Assembly: GCA_023391625.1 (NCBI GenBank)
Contig: JAEWAN010000006.1
Span: forward strand, 744,001 to 808,000
From: Bacteroidota bacterium
GTDB lineage: Bacteria > Bacteroidota > Bacteroidia > Bacteroidales > Paludibacteraceae
Direction of reading: 5' to 3'
Length of the DNA stretch: 64,000 nucleotides
Positions within the stretch are counted from its first letter, which is position 1; each line of letters begins with the position of its first letter. Positions 25,143 to 34,490 of the stretch are shown piece by piece. Below the pieces are notes generated by a model. It had not been told where the DNA came from and did not search any database. It saw nothing but the letters and a program-made list of their open reading frames with translations. Made by a program: the position numbers and the translations under genes.

Positions 25143-25170
25143 AATGTAAATTAATTAATTAAAATATATC

Positions 25171-28100
25171 ATGGGATTAAATGATGTCTTAAGTAAGCTT
25201 TTTGGAAATAAAGCCCAACGCGATTTGAAAGAAATCGAGCCGTATGTTGAAAGAATAAAAAAAGAATATGTTGAAATAGAAAAACTGAGTAATGATGAAT
25301 TGCGTAATCGTACGGAATCCTTAAAAAAACAGATACAGGATTTTGTGGCTCCGGAGAAAACGCGTATCGAGGAATTAAAAAGCAGTATTGAAGAGACTGA
25401 AATTAATCAGAGGGAAAAAATTTATGATGAGATAGATAAGCTGGAGAAAGAAATTACGGCAAAATATGAAAAAGTGCTTGATGAAATACTTCCTGTTGCT
25501 TTTTCTATTGTGAAAGATACGGCCCGTCGTTTTACGGAAAACAATGAAATTGTGGTAACGGCAAATGATTTTGACCGCGAATTGGCTACAAAACATGATT
25601 TTGTTACTATAGAAGGAGATAAGGCCCACTATAAAAACGAATGGACAGCCGGAGGCAACCTTACCAAATGGGAAATGGTGCATTATGATGTGCAGTTGTT
25701 CGGAGGGGTTGTGCTGCATAAAGGAAAGATTGCAGAAATGGCTACAGGTGAAGGAAAAACGTTGGTTGCTACTTTGCCTGTCTTTTTGAATGCACTGACC
25801 CATAACGGGGTACATGTGGTAACGGTGAACGATTATCTGGCAAAACGTGACTCCGAATGGATGGGGCCTTTGTATATGTTCCATGGTTTAAGTGTAGATT
25901 GTATTGACAAGCACCGTCCTAACTCCGAAGAGCGCCGTCAGGCTTATATGGCCGATATTACTTTCGGTACAAACAATGAATTCGGTTTTGACTATTTGAG
26001 GGACAATATGGCTGTTAGCCCGCTGGATCTTGTACAGCGAAAACATAATTATGCCATTGTCGATGAGGTGGACTCCGTATTGATAGACGATGCACGTACC
26101 CCATTGATTATTTCAGGTCCTGTTCCTAAAGGCGATGACCAGCTTTTTGAAGAATTACGCCCAAGGGTTGAACGTTTGGTAAGTGCACAGAAAAAATTAA
26201 CGACCGAATATTTGGCGGAAGCCCGTGCGCTGTTGAAATCAGAAGATGAAAAGCAACGGGAAGAAGGTGCTTTGGCTTTGTTCCGCTCCTATAAAGGTAT
26301 GCCTAAAAACAAGCCGCTTATTAAGTATCTGAGTGAGCAGGGCATACGTGCAGCATTGTTGAAGACAGAGGAGTTCTATATGCAGGAAAACAACCGGAAT
26401 ATGCATATAGCAACCGATCCTTTATATTTTGTTATTGATGAAAAGAATAACTCTATAGAGTTGACGGATAAAGGTATCGACCTGATTACCGAGAGTGCTG
26501 ATGACCCTTTGTTGTTTGTGTTGCCGGATGTCGGTAGCGAGATAGCAGAGATGGAGAAAGATAACTCACTTTCCAAAGAGGAAAAGCAAGCCCGTAAGGA
26601 TGATATCCTGCAGAACTACGCTGTAAAGTCAGAGCGTGTACATACCATCAATCAGTTATTAAAAGCTTATACCCTTTTTGAAAAGGATATCGAGTATGTA
26701 GTGTTGGATAATAAGGTGAAAATTGTAGACGAACAGACCGGACGTATTATGGAAGGTCGTCGTTATTCCGATGGCTTGCACCAGGCTATTGAAGCGAAAG
26801 AACGTGTTACGGTAGAAGCCGCTACTCAAACATTTGCCACAATCACGCTTCAGAACTACTTCCGTATGTACAATAAGCTTTCAGGAATGACTGGTACGGC
26901 AGAAACGGAAGCCGGTGAATTCTGGGATATTTATAAATTGGATGTTGTTGTTATCCCTACGAATCGTCCGATAGCCCGTAATGATATGGAAGACCGGGTG
27001 TATAAGACAAAACGTGAAAAATATACGGCAGTTATCGAAGAAGTTGTTCAGTTGACGGAAGCCGGTCGTCCGGTGTTGGTCGGTACGACTTCGGTTGAAA
27101 TTTCTGAGTTGTTAAGCCGTATGTTGACCGGGCGTAAGATAAAACACAATGTATTGAATGCGAAGTTGCACCAGCGTGAAGCGGATATTGTGGCTGAGGC
27201 CGGACAGAAAAGTACGGTAACTATTGCTACCAATATGGCGGGTCGTGGTACCGACATTAAATTGAGTCCGGAAGTTAAAGCTGCCGGAGGTTTGGCTATT
27301 ATTGGTACGGAACGTCATGAAAGCCGTCGTGTGGACCGTCAGTTGCGTGGTCGTGCCGGACGTCAGGGAGACCCGGGGTCATCTGTGTTCTATGTGTCGC
27401 TGGAAGATGATTTGATGCGTTTGTTCGGATCGGAACGTATTTCCGGTGTAATGGATAAGTTAGGATTTAACGAAGGGGAAATGATTGAGCACTCTATGAT
27501 TTCCAAATCAATAGAACGGGCTCAAAAGAAGGTGGAAGAAAATAACTTCGGTATCCGTAAACGTTTGCTGGAATATGATGATGTGATGAACTCACAACGT
27601 GAAGTGGTTTATTCTAAACGTCGTCACGCCCTGATGGGCGAACGTATTGGTGTAGATATAACCAATATGATATATGATACGGCGGAAAGCGTGGTGGAAA
27701 GTGCGCGTGAGGTTGAAGACTATGAATTCCTGCAGGAAGAGATGTTGAGGGTTTTTGCAATGGATGTTCCTTTCGCAGAAGATGACTTCCGTTCTAAGAA
27801 AGTGGCGCAGCAGGTGGACATAATTGCAGAAAATGCTATTGAAGGCTTTAAACGTAAAATGGATAAATTGGCTGCAGTGGCATATCCGGTGATAAAACAA
27901 GTGTATGAAACTCGCGGACAGCAATATGAAAATATCCTGATTCCTATTACAGACGGTAAACGCGTTTATAACGTATCGGTTAATCTGGAAACAGCATACA
28001 AAACGGAAGCAAAAGAAATTATTAAATCTTTTGAAAAGCAAACTATTCTGTATGTGGTTGATGATGAGTGGAAAGAACATTTGCGCCAGTTGGACGAATT

Positions 28101-28470
28101 GCGTAATTCCGTCCAGAACGCAAGTTATGAACAAAAAGATCCATTGTTGATTTATAAGTTGGAATCTTTCGGCTTATTCAAAAAAATGATGGATTCAATG
28201 AATCGTAAAGTTGTTTCTATTTTGATGCGTGGACAAATTCCGGTTCGTGAACCGGAACAAGTTCGGGAAGCTCATCAGGAACGTCGTCATGATTACAGTA
28301 AATACCGCACTCAGAAAGATGATGCGCAGCAAAGCGATCCGACTAAACAGGATACACGCGAACCTCAGCGTCCGGAGCCTATGGTACGTCAGGAAAAGAA
28401 AGTGGGACGCAATGACCCATGTCCTTGCGGAAGTGGAAAGAAATATAAAAACTGCCACGGTGCTATGTAA
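25171..28470 (+). CDS. secA: Preprotein translocase motor SecA
   Basis: 1099 residues, longer than the E. coli protein (about 900), as usual in Bacteroidota because of insertions in the first nucleotide-binding domain and a long tail. Walker A is seen as MATGEGKTLVATLP (about 190-203), the DEAD-type box as VDEVDSVLIDDARTPL (about 295-310), and NBD2 motifs as TNMAGRGTDIKL and RQLRGRAGRQGDPGSS. The C-terminal zinc-binding SEC-C motif is intact: GRNDPCPCGSGKKYKNCHG. It drives proteins through SecYEG with ATP; SecG is also in this window. The gene begins a unit with lgt 42 bp downstream. Confidence 0.98.
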   Translation: MGLNDVLSKLFGNKAQRDLKEIEPYVERIKKEYVEIEKLSNDELRNRTESLKKQIQDFVAPEKTRIEELKSSIEETEINQREKIYDEIDKLEKEITAKYEKVLDEILPVAFSIVKDTARRFTENNEIVVTANDFDRELATKHDFVTIEGDKAHYKNEWTAGGNLTKWEMVHYDVQLFGGVVLHKGKIAEMATGEGKTLVATLPVFLNALTHNGVHVVTVNDYLAKRDSEWMGPLYMFHGLSVDCIDKHRPNSEERRQAYMADITFGTNNEFGFDYLRDNMAVSPLDLVQRKHNYAIVDEVDSVLIDDARTPLIISGPVPKGDDQLFEELRPRVERLVSAQKKLTTEYLAEARALLKSEDEKQREEGALALFRSYKGMPKNKPLIKYLSEQGIRAALLKTEEFYMQENNRNMHIATDPLYFVIDEKNNSIELTDKGIDLITESADDPLLFVLPDVGSEIAEMEKDNSLSKEEKQARKDDILQNYAVKSERVHTINQLLKAYTLFEKDIEYVVLDNKVKIVDEQTGRIMEGRRYSDGLHQAIEAKERVTVEAATQTFATITLQNYFRMYNKLSGMTGTAETEAGEFWDIYKLDVVVIPTNRPIARNDMEDRVYKTKREKYTAVIEEVVQLTEAGRPVLVGTTSVEISELLSRMLTGRKIKHNVLNAKLHQREADIVAEAGQKSTVTIATNMAGRGTDIKLSPEVKAAGGLAIIGTERHESRRVDRQLRGRAGRQGDPGSSVFYVSLEDDLMRLFGSERISGVMDKLGFNEGEMIEHSMISKSIERAQKKVEENNFGIRKRLLEYDDVMNSQREVVYSKRRHALMGERIGVDITNMIYDTAESVVESAREVEDYEFLQEEMLRVFAMDVPFAEDDFRSKKVAQQVDIIAENAIEGFKRKMDKLAAVAYPVIKQVYETRGQQYENILIPITDGKRVYNVSVNLETAYKTEAKEIIKSFEKQTILYVVDDEWKEHLRQLDELRNSVQNASYEQKDPLLIYKLESFGLFKKMMDSMNRKVVSILMRGQIPVREPEQVREAHQERRHDYSKYRTQKDDAQQSDPTKQDTREPQRPEPMVRQEKKVGRNDPCPCGSGKKYKNCHGAM

Positions 28471-28512
28471 TTGTGCATTCGAATTTGAGGAATAACAGAA
28501 ATCTGATATAGT

Positions 28513-29361
28513 ATGCTGAATTATATAGTATGGAATGTTGATCCGGTCTTGTTTCATCTAGGCCCGTTGGAAGTTCGTTGGTATGGTTTGATGTGGGCTT
28601 TGGCTATCCTGGTGGCCTGGGAAGTTGTCCGGAAGATTTTTAAAAATGAAAAATGTCCGGACGATTGGGCTGATAAACTTTTTATCTATGGTACTGTAGG
28701 CCTGATTGTAGGAGCTCGTTTGGGACACTGTCTTTTTTATGAGTGGCATTTACTGCCGGAACCTGTTCATTTTCTGGGAATCACATTCCGCTATGGAAAC
28801 TTTTATCTTTCACACCCCTGGGAAATGCTTTATATCTGGCAGGGGGGACTTGCCAGTCATGGAGGTGCCATTGGTCTGCTTATTGCCATGTATTTGTATA
28901 ATAAAAAGGTTACCCATAAGGGGTATTTGTGGATATTAGATCGTTTGGTGATAGGTGTCGCCATAGGTGGGGCATTTATTCGTTTTGGCAATTTGATGAA
29001 TTCGGAAATATATGGCGGGCCTACTTCGTTGCCTTGGGGATTTGTCTTTTTACGGGCAGGTGAGGTTGCTCCCATGCACCCTACCCAAATCTATGAGATA
29101 CTATATTGCCTGGTTACATTTGCAGTGATCTGGTATATGTATTGGAAGAAAAAAGCTTACAAAAAATCGGGTTTGATATTCGGAGTTTTCTTATTAGGTA
29201 TTTTTGGTACTCGTTTTTTATTAGAGTTTATAAAGTTGAATCAGGAAACTTTTGAAGACTTTATGCTGCTGAATATGGGGCAGTGGCTCAGCGTTCCGTT
29301 TATTATCTGGGGTATCTGGCTGATTGTCCGTGCTGTCAGAAATAAGTCAGTACAAAATTAG
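28513..29361 (+). CDS. lgt: Prolipoprotein diacylglyceryl transferase
   Basis: 282 residues, about seven membrane helices. Lgt attaches diacylglycerol to the lipobox Cys of prelipoproteins, for example the three lipoproteins in this window. Family signatures present: EVRWYGLMWALA, GARLGHCLFYEW, GGLASHGGAIG (catalytic-region His) and IRFGNLMNSEIYGGPT with the invariant Arg/Asn/Glu, then MHPTQIYE. It lies 42 bp after secA and is followed by a strong terminator, so secA-lgt probably form one export operon. Confidence 0.97.
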   Translation: MLNYIVWNVDPVLFHLGPLEVRWYGLMWALAILVAWEVVRKIFKNEKCPDDWADKLFIYGTVGLIVGARLGHCLFYEWHLLPEPVHFLGITFRYGNFYLSHPWEMLYIWQGGLASHGGAIGLLIAMYLYNKKVTHKGYLWILDRLVIGVAIGGAFIRFGNLMNSEIYGGPTSLPWGFVFLRAGEVAPMHPTQIYEILYCLVTFAVIWYMYWKKKAYKKSGLIFGVFLLGIFGTRFLLEFIKLNQETFEDFMLLNMGQWLSVPFIIWGIWLIVRAVRNKSVQN

Positions 29362-29406
29362 GAGGGTAAATAATTTCGGTTTTTTCTTAAATACAATAAT
29401 ATCAAC

Positions 29407-29445
29407 AAATGCTTCATCCTGTTTTTAAACAGGATGAAGCATTTT
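29407..29445 (+). terminator. Terminator after lgt
   Basis: AAATGCTTCATCCTGTTT pairs perfectly with AAACAGGATGAAGCATTT (18 bp, 2-nt loop), then T residues. An in-frame ATG for the next gene lies inside the left arm, which argues against that start. Confidence 0.88.
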
Positions 29446-29462
29446 ATAGAATTTATAAATTA

Positions 29463-30233
29463 ATGAGGTTATATGTCTTTCTATTATGTGTTTGGATGAT
29501 TCATTTCTGTGCCTGGGGGCAAAATGATTCTGTGGTGAGGAAGCCGAGGCAGATGGAGTGTTATAAACATTCTTATCTAAAGGAAAGTATTGCTCCTGTT
29601 AGTCTGGCTGCCGGAAGTTTGATTATTCTGGCGGTTCCGAATCTGAAAGAGAGTATTCAGGATAAAATGAATTGGAATGATGACCTGAAACCTGGATATA
29701 TCAATATGGGCGACGATTATATCCGCTATCTTCCTACAGCTGCCGTTTATTTGTTGAGCGATGTATTGGCAGATTATGGTTTTCGTCCGAAACATAATTT
29801 CTTTGAGCGTACCGGATTGATTGCAGTGTCCTATGTGTTTAATGATTTTGTGGTACATAATACGAAGAAGCTTACCAAATCGTCCCGTCCGGGACGCGAT
29901 CCTGCAAATCAGGATTATTCCTTTCCTTCACAGCATACGGCTATGGCTTTTGTCGGAGCTACTGTTTTGCATAAAGAATTGGGGCATATCAGTCCGTGGA
30001 TTTCGGTTGCAGGGTATGCAGTAGCCAGCTATGTGGGCTATTCCCGTATTGCACGTAATCGTCACTGGTCCAGCGATGTGCTGATGGGTGCAGCCATAGG
30101 CATATTGACAACCAATATTACTTATTGGGCATATGATGGGTTGAAATGTTTGGTCATAAAGAAGAAAGAGTTGTCCGTTACTCCCTATATGGGAATTGAA
30201 GATGCCGGTGTATATGTGACTTATAACTTTTAA
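29463..30233 (+). CDS. PAP2-family membrane phosphatase
   Basis: 256 residues. The phosphatase motifs are complete: KKLTKSSRP (motif 1, K-x6-RP), PSQHTAMAF (motif 2, PSxH) and SRIARNRHWSSDVLMG (motif 3, SR-x5-H-x3-D). The N-terminus MRLYVFLLCVWMIHFCAWGQ is a signal peptide and several membrane helices follow. Such proteins remove phosphate from undecaprenyl pyrophosphate, phosphatidyl lipids or lipid A; which of these cannot be decided. I use the ATG at the signal peptide; an ATG 18 codons earlier lies inside the lgt terminator. Aromatic C-terminal end (YVTYNF). Confidence 0.88.
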   Translation: MRLYVFLLCVWMIHFCAWGQNDSVVRKPRQMECYKHSYLKESIAPVSLAAGSLIILAVPNLKESIQDKMNWNDDLKPGYINMGDDYIRYLPTAAVYLLSDVLADYGFRPKHNFFERTGLIAVSYVFNDFVVHNTKKLTKSSRPGRDPANQDYSFPSQHTAMAFVGATVLHKELGHISPWISVAGYAVASYVGYSRIARNRHWSSDVLMGAAIGILTTNITYWAYDGLKCLVIKKKELSVTPYMGIEDAGVYVTYNF

Positions 30234-30240
30234 AAAAGCA

Positions 30241-30270
30241 AAAACCCGGATACAAATCCGGGTTTTGTTT
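30241..30270. terminator. Bidirectional terminator between PAP2 and ECF sigma genes
   Basis: AAAACCCGGAT / ATCCGGGTTTT, an 11-bp perfect stem with an ACAA loop and A/T tracts on both sides. Confidence 0.85.
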
Positions 30271-30283
30271 ATAGAAAAATATT

Positions 30284-30793
30284 TTAGTAACGATAATCTT
30301 TGAGTTGTTCCTGGAGCTTTTTTCTAGCCAGAAAAATTCTGCTTTTTACTGTTCCAATAGGAAGGTTCATGGTTTGAGCTATTTCCTCATACTTGAATCC
30401 CTGAATATGCATTGAAAAAGGAATCCGGTATTCGTCAGGAAACGCATCAATACTATTTGAAATTTCTCCTATTGCGTAAGAACCTTCAGGACTGTCAAAA
30501 CCGGAGTTTTGAGGTAAATTCAGAAGGTGAAAATCTTCCGTCTTGTCAATGATGGTTTGGTTACGAACAATTTTTCTATAATTGTTGATGAAAATATTCT
30601 TCATTATAGTTAGAACCCAGCCTTTGAAATTGACATTCTCTGTGAATTTTTCCTGGTTGTCCAGTACTTTCAGAGTGGTGTCTTGAAGCAAATCTTCCGC
30701 ATCATCACGGTTTAATGTTAGTGAATAAGCGAAATTACGCATGTTACCTTGCAAAGACAGCAATTGACTTTCTATTTTTTCATTCTTTTCCAT
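30284..30793 (-). CDS. ECF-type RNA polymerase sigma factor
   Basis: 169 residues. Region 2 is seen as AEDLLQDTTLKVLDNQEKF and the following FKGWVLTIMKNIFINNYRK; region 4 as EYRIPFSMHIQGFKYEEIAQ and PIGTVKSRIFLARKKLQEQL, the HTH that reads the -35 element. No anti-sigma gene is adjacent: the gene is followed by a terminator and preceded by a divergent NfeD gene. It is therefore an orphan ECF factor or one governed by a distant partner. Its promoter carries a house-keeping TATCTTTG box. Confidence 0.95.
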   Translation of the reverse strand: MEKNEKIESQLLSLQGNMRNFAYSLTLNRDDAEDLLQDTTLKVLDNQEKFTENVNFKGWVLTIMKNIFINNYRKIVRNQTIIDKTEDFHLLNLPQNSGFDSPEGSYAIGEISNSIDAFPDEYRIPFSMHIQGFKYEEIAQTMNLPIGTVKSRIFLARKKLQEQLKDYRY

Positions 30794-30923
30794 AATAAAT
30801 AAAGTTTAGTGGGTTGGGTTTAGTACTTATTTTTTCTTACACCACTAAGTCAAAATAAGTTTCCTCAACATTCCTATACCGAAAAAGAACAGCTGGTCTA
30901 TTATAATAAATAAACTTTCCCTA

Positions 30924-30931
30924 CAAAGATA
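30924..30931 (-). promoter_or_regulatory. -7 promoter box of the ECF sigma gene
   Basis: The reverse strand reads TATCTTTG followed by TAG, matching TAnnTTTG; the leader would be about 125 nt. Confidence 0.55.
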
Positions 30932-30953
30932 GTAAATATTTTAAAAACATTTC

Positions 30954-30961
30954 TATATTTG
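30954..30961 (+). promoter_or_regulatory. -7 promoter box of the NfeD gene
   Basis: TATATTTG matches TAnnTTTG, only 16 bp before the ATG, so the mRNA leader would be about 10 nt. Confidence 0.45.
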
Positions 30962-30977
30962 TAAGAAAATCAGCTGA

Positions 30978-32372
30978 ATGAAACCTTTTTATAAAATATT
31001 AACACTATTAAGCCTATTGCTCCCGTGCTTTTTAGCATATCCTGCTGAAAATGAAATTCATAAAGTCTTTAAAATCTCTTTGCAAAAAGATATTGGCAGT
31101 ACCACTTGGATTTACACCCAGAAAGGTTTTGAAAATGCTTATAAAGAAAATGCAGATGCTGTTTTAATTCATATGAATACGTATGGAGGTGAAGTGCTGT
31201 ATGCAGATTCTATACGTACTAAAATATTAAATAGCAAGCTGCCTGTTTATGTTTTCGTAGATAATAATGCGGCCTCTGCCGGTGCATTGATAGCAATAGC
31301 TTGTGATAAGATTTATATGCGGGAGGGGGCTACCATCGGAGCTGCTACAGTAGTGGATCAGAGCGGGGAAAAAGCACCGGATAAATACCAGTCATATATG
31401 CGGGCTACTATGCGTGCTACCGCAGAAGCACATGGAAAGGAAATGGTTGTTTCCGGTAATGATACGACATTCCGCTGGACGCGTGATCCTTTGATAGCGG
31501 AGGCTATGGTTGATGAACGGACAGTTGTGCCAGGGATAAGTGAAGCTGGGAAGATATTAACGTTTACTGCACAGGAAGCGTTAAAATATGGATATTGCGA
31601 TGGTATTGCTGAAAGCATACCACAGGTGCTGGAAGAGTTTCTTGAAATTGGTGACTATGAGCTTGTCTCCTATGAACCAACGGTGTGGGATGAAATAAAA
31701 GGTTTTTTTCTGAGTTCGGTGGTTCAGGGAATTCTTATTATGCTGATAATCGGTGGGATTTATTTTGAATTGCAAACTCCCGGAATGGGGTTTCCATCTG
31801 TGGTCGCAATTGTGGCAGCAGTGCTGTTTTTTGTTCCCTTGTATATTGACGGGCTGGCAGCAAACTGGGAAATTCTTTTATTTGTAGTGGGTATAGGGCT
31901 TATTATTTTGGAGTTATTCGCATTCCCCGGTTTTGGTGTGGCTGGTATTTCCGGTATAATATTGGTGATAGCCGGTTTGATATTGAGCCTTGTCGGGAAT
32001 GTAAATTTCAATTTTGAACCGGTTGATGGATACGACTTTGGAATTGCTTTGTTAACGGTATCTGTAGGGTTGTTGTTAGGTTTCGGACTTGTTGTTTATT
32101 TAAGCAGTAAGATAGGTACTAAGGGCATGTTTCGCAAGGTCGCTTTAAATACTACGCTTGATAATGAAACCGGATACATAGGTGTATCTCTGGAAGGTAA
32201 AAATCTGGTAGGAAAATCGGGGGTTGCTACAACGGTATTACGCCCTTCGGGGAAAGTGGAAGTGGATGGTAGCGTATATGACGCTATTTCGGAACAGTCT
32301 TTTATTGAGAAAGGAACTCCGGTTAAGGTTACCCGTTATGAAACAGGGCAGATCTATGTAACTGAGCTTTAA
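30978..32372 (+). CDS. NfeD-family membrane-bound ClpP-class serine protease
   Basis: 464 residues. After a signal peptide (ILTLLSLLLPCFLAYPAE) comes a periplasmic ClpP/SppA-like protease domain: IHMNTYGGEVLYADSIRTKI, and VDNNAASAGALIAIACD with the nucleophilic Ser; the catalytic Lys is likely in APDKYQSYMRATMRA. Then follow four or five membrane helices (about 240-380) and a cytosolic OB-fold NfeD domain (about 395-464). Relatives cleave stomatin-type partners; no stomatin/SPFH gene is next to it here. The start is set by the signal peptide. Confidence 0.92.
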   Translation: MKPFYKILTLLSLLLPCFLAYPAENEIHKVFKISLQKDIGSTTWIYTQKGFENAYKENADAVLIHMNTYGGEVLYADSIRTKILNSKLPVYVFVDNNAASAGALIAIACDKIYMREGATIGAATVVDQSGEKAPDKYQSYMRATMRATAEAHGKEMVVSGNDTTFRWTRDPLIAEAMVDERTVVPGISEAGKILTFTAQEALKYGYCDGIAESIPQVLEEFLEIGDYELVSYEPTVWDEIKGFFLSSVVQGILIMLIIGGIYFELQTPGMGFPSVVAIVAAVLFFVPLYIDGLAANWEILLFVVGIGLIILELFAFPGFGVAGISGIILVIAGLILSLVGNVNFNFEPVDGYDFGIALLTVSVGLLLGFGLVVYLSSKIGTKGMFRKVALNTTLDNETGYIGVSLEGKNLVGKSGVATTVLRPSGKVEVDGSVYDAISEQSFIEKGTPVKVTRYETGQIYVTEL

Positions 32373-32474
32373 TAGAAGCTTTGTGTTATAAGTTTTGAAA
32401 ATTGAAACCAGCTTTAGCGGAAAAGATTTTTATTAATAAGCTATTGGAAAAAGAATTTTAATTGTATTTGTTGA

Positions 32475-33944
32475 ATGAAAATTTTGACAGATAAACAAAT
32501 AAGGGAGGCCGACTTATATACTATTAAGAACGAGCCGATTCGTTCGGTTGATTTAATGGAGCGGGCGTCGCAGGTCATTGCGGACTGGATTTGTGAACAT
32601 GTAGATGTGTCTGTCCCATTTTATTTTGTTATAGGTAAAGGGAATAATGGAGGCGATGGGCTGGCTGTAGCCCGCTTGTTGTATAATGCCGGTTATCGCT
32701 GCAGGGTAAATCTGGTGTTTGAGGAATCGTTATTGAGCGAAGATAGCCGTATTAATCTGAATCGTTTGCCGGCAGGTATACCCCGTTCGTATCAATTAGA
32801 TGATATAACACCGGATGAGCTTATTGTAGATGCCTTGCTTGGAACAGGTGTTAAGGGCATGCTAAAAGCGCCATTGGATTCAGTTATTTCTCATATTAAT
32901 GATTTGCCAAATCAGGTACTATCAATAGATCTTCCTTCCGGCATGAGAACGGAGTTTGGCAATTCCTCTGCAGAAATGATCCGGGCGGATATAACCTTGA
33001 CTCTTGAATTTCCTAAATTGGCTATGCTGTTGCCGGAGTCCGGTGATTCTTGTGGCGAAATGCATGTGCTTCCTTTCGGATTAGATCAACATTTTATCGC
33101 TGTATCAGAAAGTCCATTCCGTTTTATCACGGAGAATGATATTGTCCCCCTTCTATTTAAACGAAGGAAATTTTCTCATAAGGGAACTTATGGTCATGCT
33201 TTGCTTATTTGTGGTGCAAAAGGCATGACCGGAGCGGCTGTACTTGCTGTGGGAGGAGCACTTCGTTCCGGTTGCGGGTTGGTAACTGTTCATTTGCCGG
33301 AAGAAGAACGCTTTTGTGTTCATTCCCGTTTCCCGTCTGCTATGGTAAGCATAGACCGAAACTCCTGTTTCTCTGAATTGCCGGAAACCTTAGAGAAGTA
33401 TACCGCTATTGGAGTTGGTCCGGGTTTAGGGCAGAAAGAAGAAACTGTAACTGCTCTTACCCGATTGTTGAAAACGGTAAACCGTCCTATTGTATTGGAT
33501 GCAGATGCGCTTAATATCCTTGCTGCAGAAAAAGAACTTCAACAATATGTACCGGAACACTCTGTCCTTACACCACATCCCGGAGAGCTGAAACGTTTGG
33601 TGGGAGAGTGGCATAGCGAGGAAGAAAAGATAAGGCGTGTCCGTGAATTTTCTCTAAAGTTAGACTCTGTCATTGTGGTAAAAGGGGCTTATACCATGGT
33701 TTGTAATCCCGGTGGCATTTGTTATTTTAATTCAACAGGAAACAGCGGAATGGCTAAGGGTGGTAGCGGTGACGTATTGACCGGATTCCTGACCGGATTG
33801 CTGGCAAGAGGGTATGAACCGGAAACGGCGACTGTATTGGCTGTTTATTTCCATGGAAGAGCCGGAGATCTTGCTATGGATTTCTATGGCAAAGAAGGAA
33901 TGAATAGTGAAGATATAATTAACTTCCTGAATGCGGAATGCTGA
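32475..33944 (+). CDS. nnr: Bifunctional NAD(P)H-hydrate epimerase / dehydratase
   Basis: 489 residues, the usual length for the two-domain form. It repairs damaged NADHX and NADPHX. The N-terminal YjeF_N epimerase domain (about 1-215) shows FVIGKGNNGGDGLAVARLL. The C-terminal ribokinase-like dehydratase domain (about 225-489) shows HKGTYGHALLICGAKGMTGA, VLDADALNIL, LTPHPGELKRL and NSGMAKGGSGDVLTG, with the catalytic Asp in the last. It is convergent with the GNAT gene; only 6 bp separate the stops. Confidence 0.96.
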   Translation: MKILTDKQIREADLYTIKNEPIRSVDLMERASQVIADWICEHVDVSVPFYFVIGKGNNGGDGLAVARLLYNAGYRCRVNLVFEESLLSEDSRINLNRLPAGIPRSYQLDDITPDELIVDALLGTGVKGMLKAPLDSVISHINDLPNQVLSIDLPSGMRTEFGNSSAEMIRADITLTLEFPKLAMLLPESGDSCGEMHVLPFGLDQHFIAVSESPFRFITENDIVPLLFKRRKFSHKGTYGHALLICGAKGMTGAAVLAVGGALRSGCGLVTVHLPEEERFCVHSRFPSAMVSIDRNSCFSELPETLEKYTAIGVGPGLGQKEETVTALTRLLKTVNRPIVLDADALNILAAEKELQQYVPEHSVLTPHPGELKRLVGEWHSEEEKIRRVREFSLKLDSVIVVKGAYTMVCNPGGICYFNSTGNSGMAKGGSGDVLTGFLTGLLARGYEPETATVLAVYFHGRAGDLAMDFYGKEGMNSEDIINFLNAEC

Positions 33945-33950
33945 TCCTGT

Positions 33951-34490
33951 TTATAAGGAAGGTTTGAATAGCTGATAAACTAATATGTCGATATACCGGT
34001 CTGATTGGCGTAACCAGTTTTTTAATGTGCCGTTATGTTGGAAGCCTTGTCCTTCAAATAATTTACGGCTTATGGTGTTTGTTTCGGATACATGCGCATA
34101 TAATTGGTTTATTTGCAAATGATCGAAAACATATTGTATTATAAGTTTTAAAGCCTGTGAGGCATATCCTTTTTGCTGAAAAGGAGTGTCTATCATTATT
34201 CCGGTTCCAATGCGGCTATTGAATACGTCAAAGTCAAACAAATCTATTATACCTACGGTTTCGCCATTCTCCTTTGATTCAATCATAAACCGGGTTTGCC
34301 TGCTCTCATAGATATCTGTTCCAGCTCCCTGGATGAATTTTTTCAAAATGAACCGGGAGTAAGGGGTTCTGGTATCCCCACCATACCAGAATGCAGGGTT
34401 GTTTTCCCACTGGTATAGCCTTTCAAGGTCTTCTGGTTCTATAGCCCTGAGTCTTATTTTTGTATTTTCTAAAACCGGTTCGATTTGCAT
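33951..34490 (-). CDS. GNAT N-acetyltransferase (RimJ/RimL/SpeG type)
   Basis: 179 residues. It opens with LENTKIRLRAIEPEDLERLYQWENNPAFW, typical of RimJ/RimL-type GNATs, and has the acetyl-CoA motif A region as GIMIDTPFQQKGYASQALKLI, followed by FDHLQINQLYAHVSETNTIS and RKLFEGQGFQHNG. The substrate could be a protein N-terminus, a polyamine or an antibiotic; the sequence does not decide. Its ATG overlaps the stop of the HAD gene by one base (TAATG), so it is translationally coupled and is the last gene of the recR operon. Confidence 0.9.
   Translation of the reverse strand: MQIEPVLENTKIRLRAIEPEDLERLYQWENNPAFWYGGDTRTPYSRFILKKFIQGAGTDIYESRQTRFMIESKENGETVGIIDLFDFDVFNSRIGTGIMIDTPFQQKGYASQALKLIIQYVFDHLQINQLYAHVSETNTISRKLFEGQGFQHNGTLKNWLRQSDRYIDILVYQLFKPSL

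Noticed and set aside
27592..28134. 180-codon open frame antisense to secA
   Set aside because: Shadow of the SecA C-terminal coding region; composition typical of reverse translation of Lys/Glu-rich codons.
29409..29462. Earlier start for the PAP2 gene
   Set aside because: The first codons are the lgt terminator hairpin; the inner ATG begins a good signal peptide.
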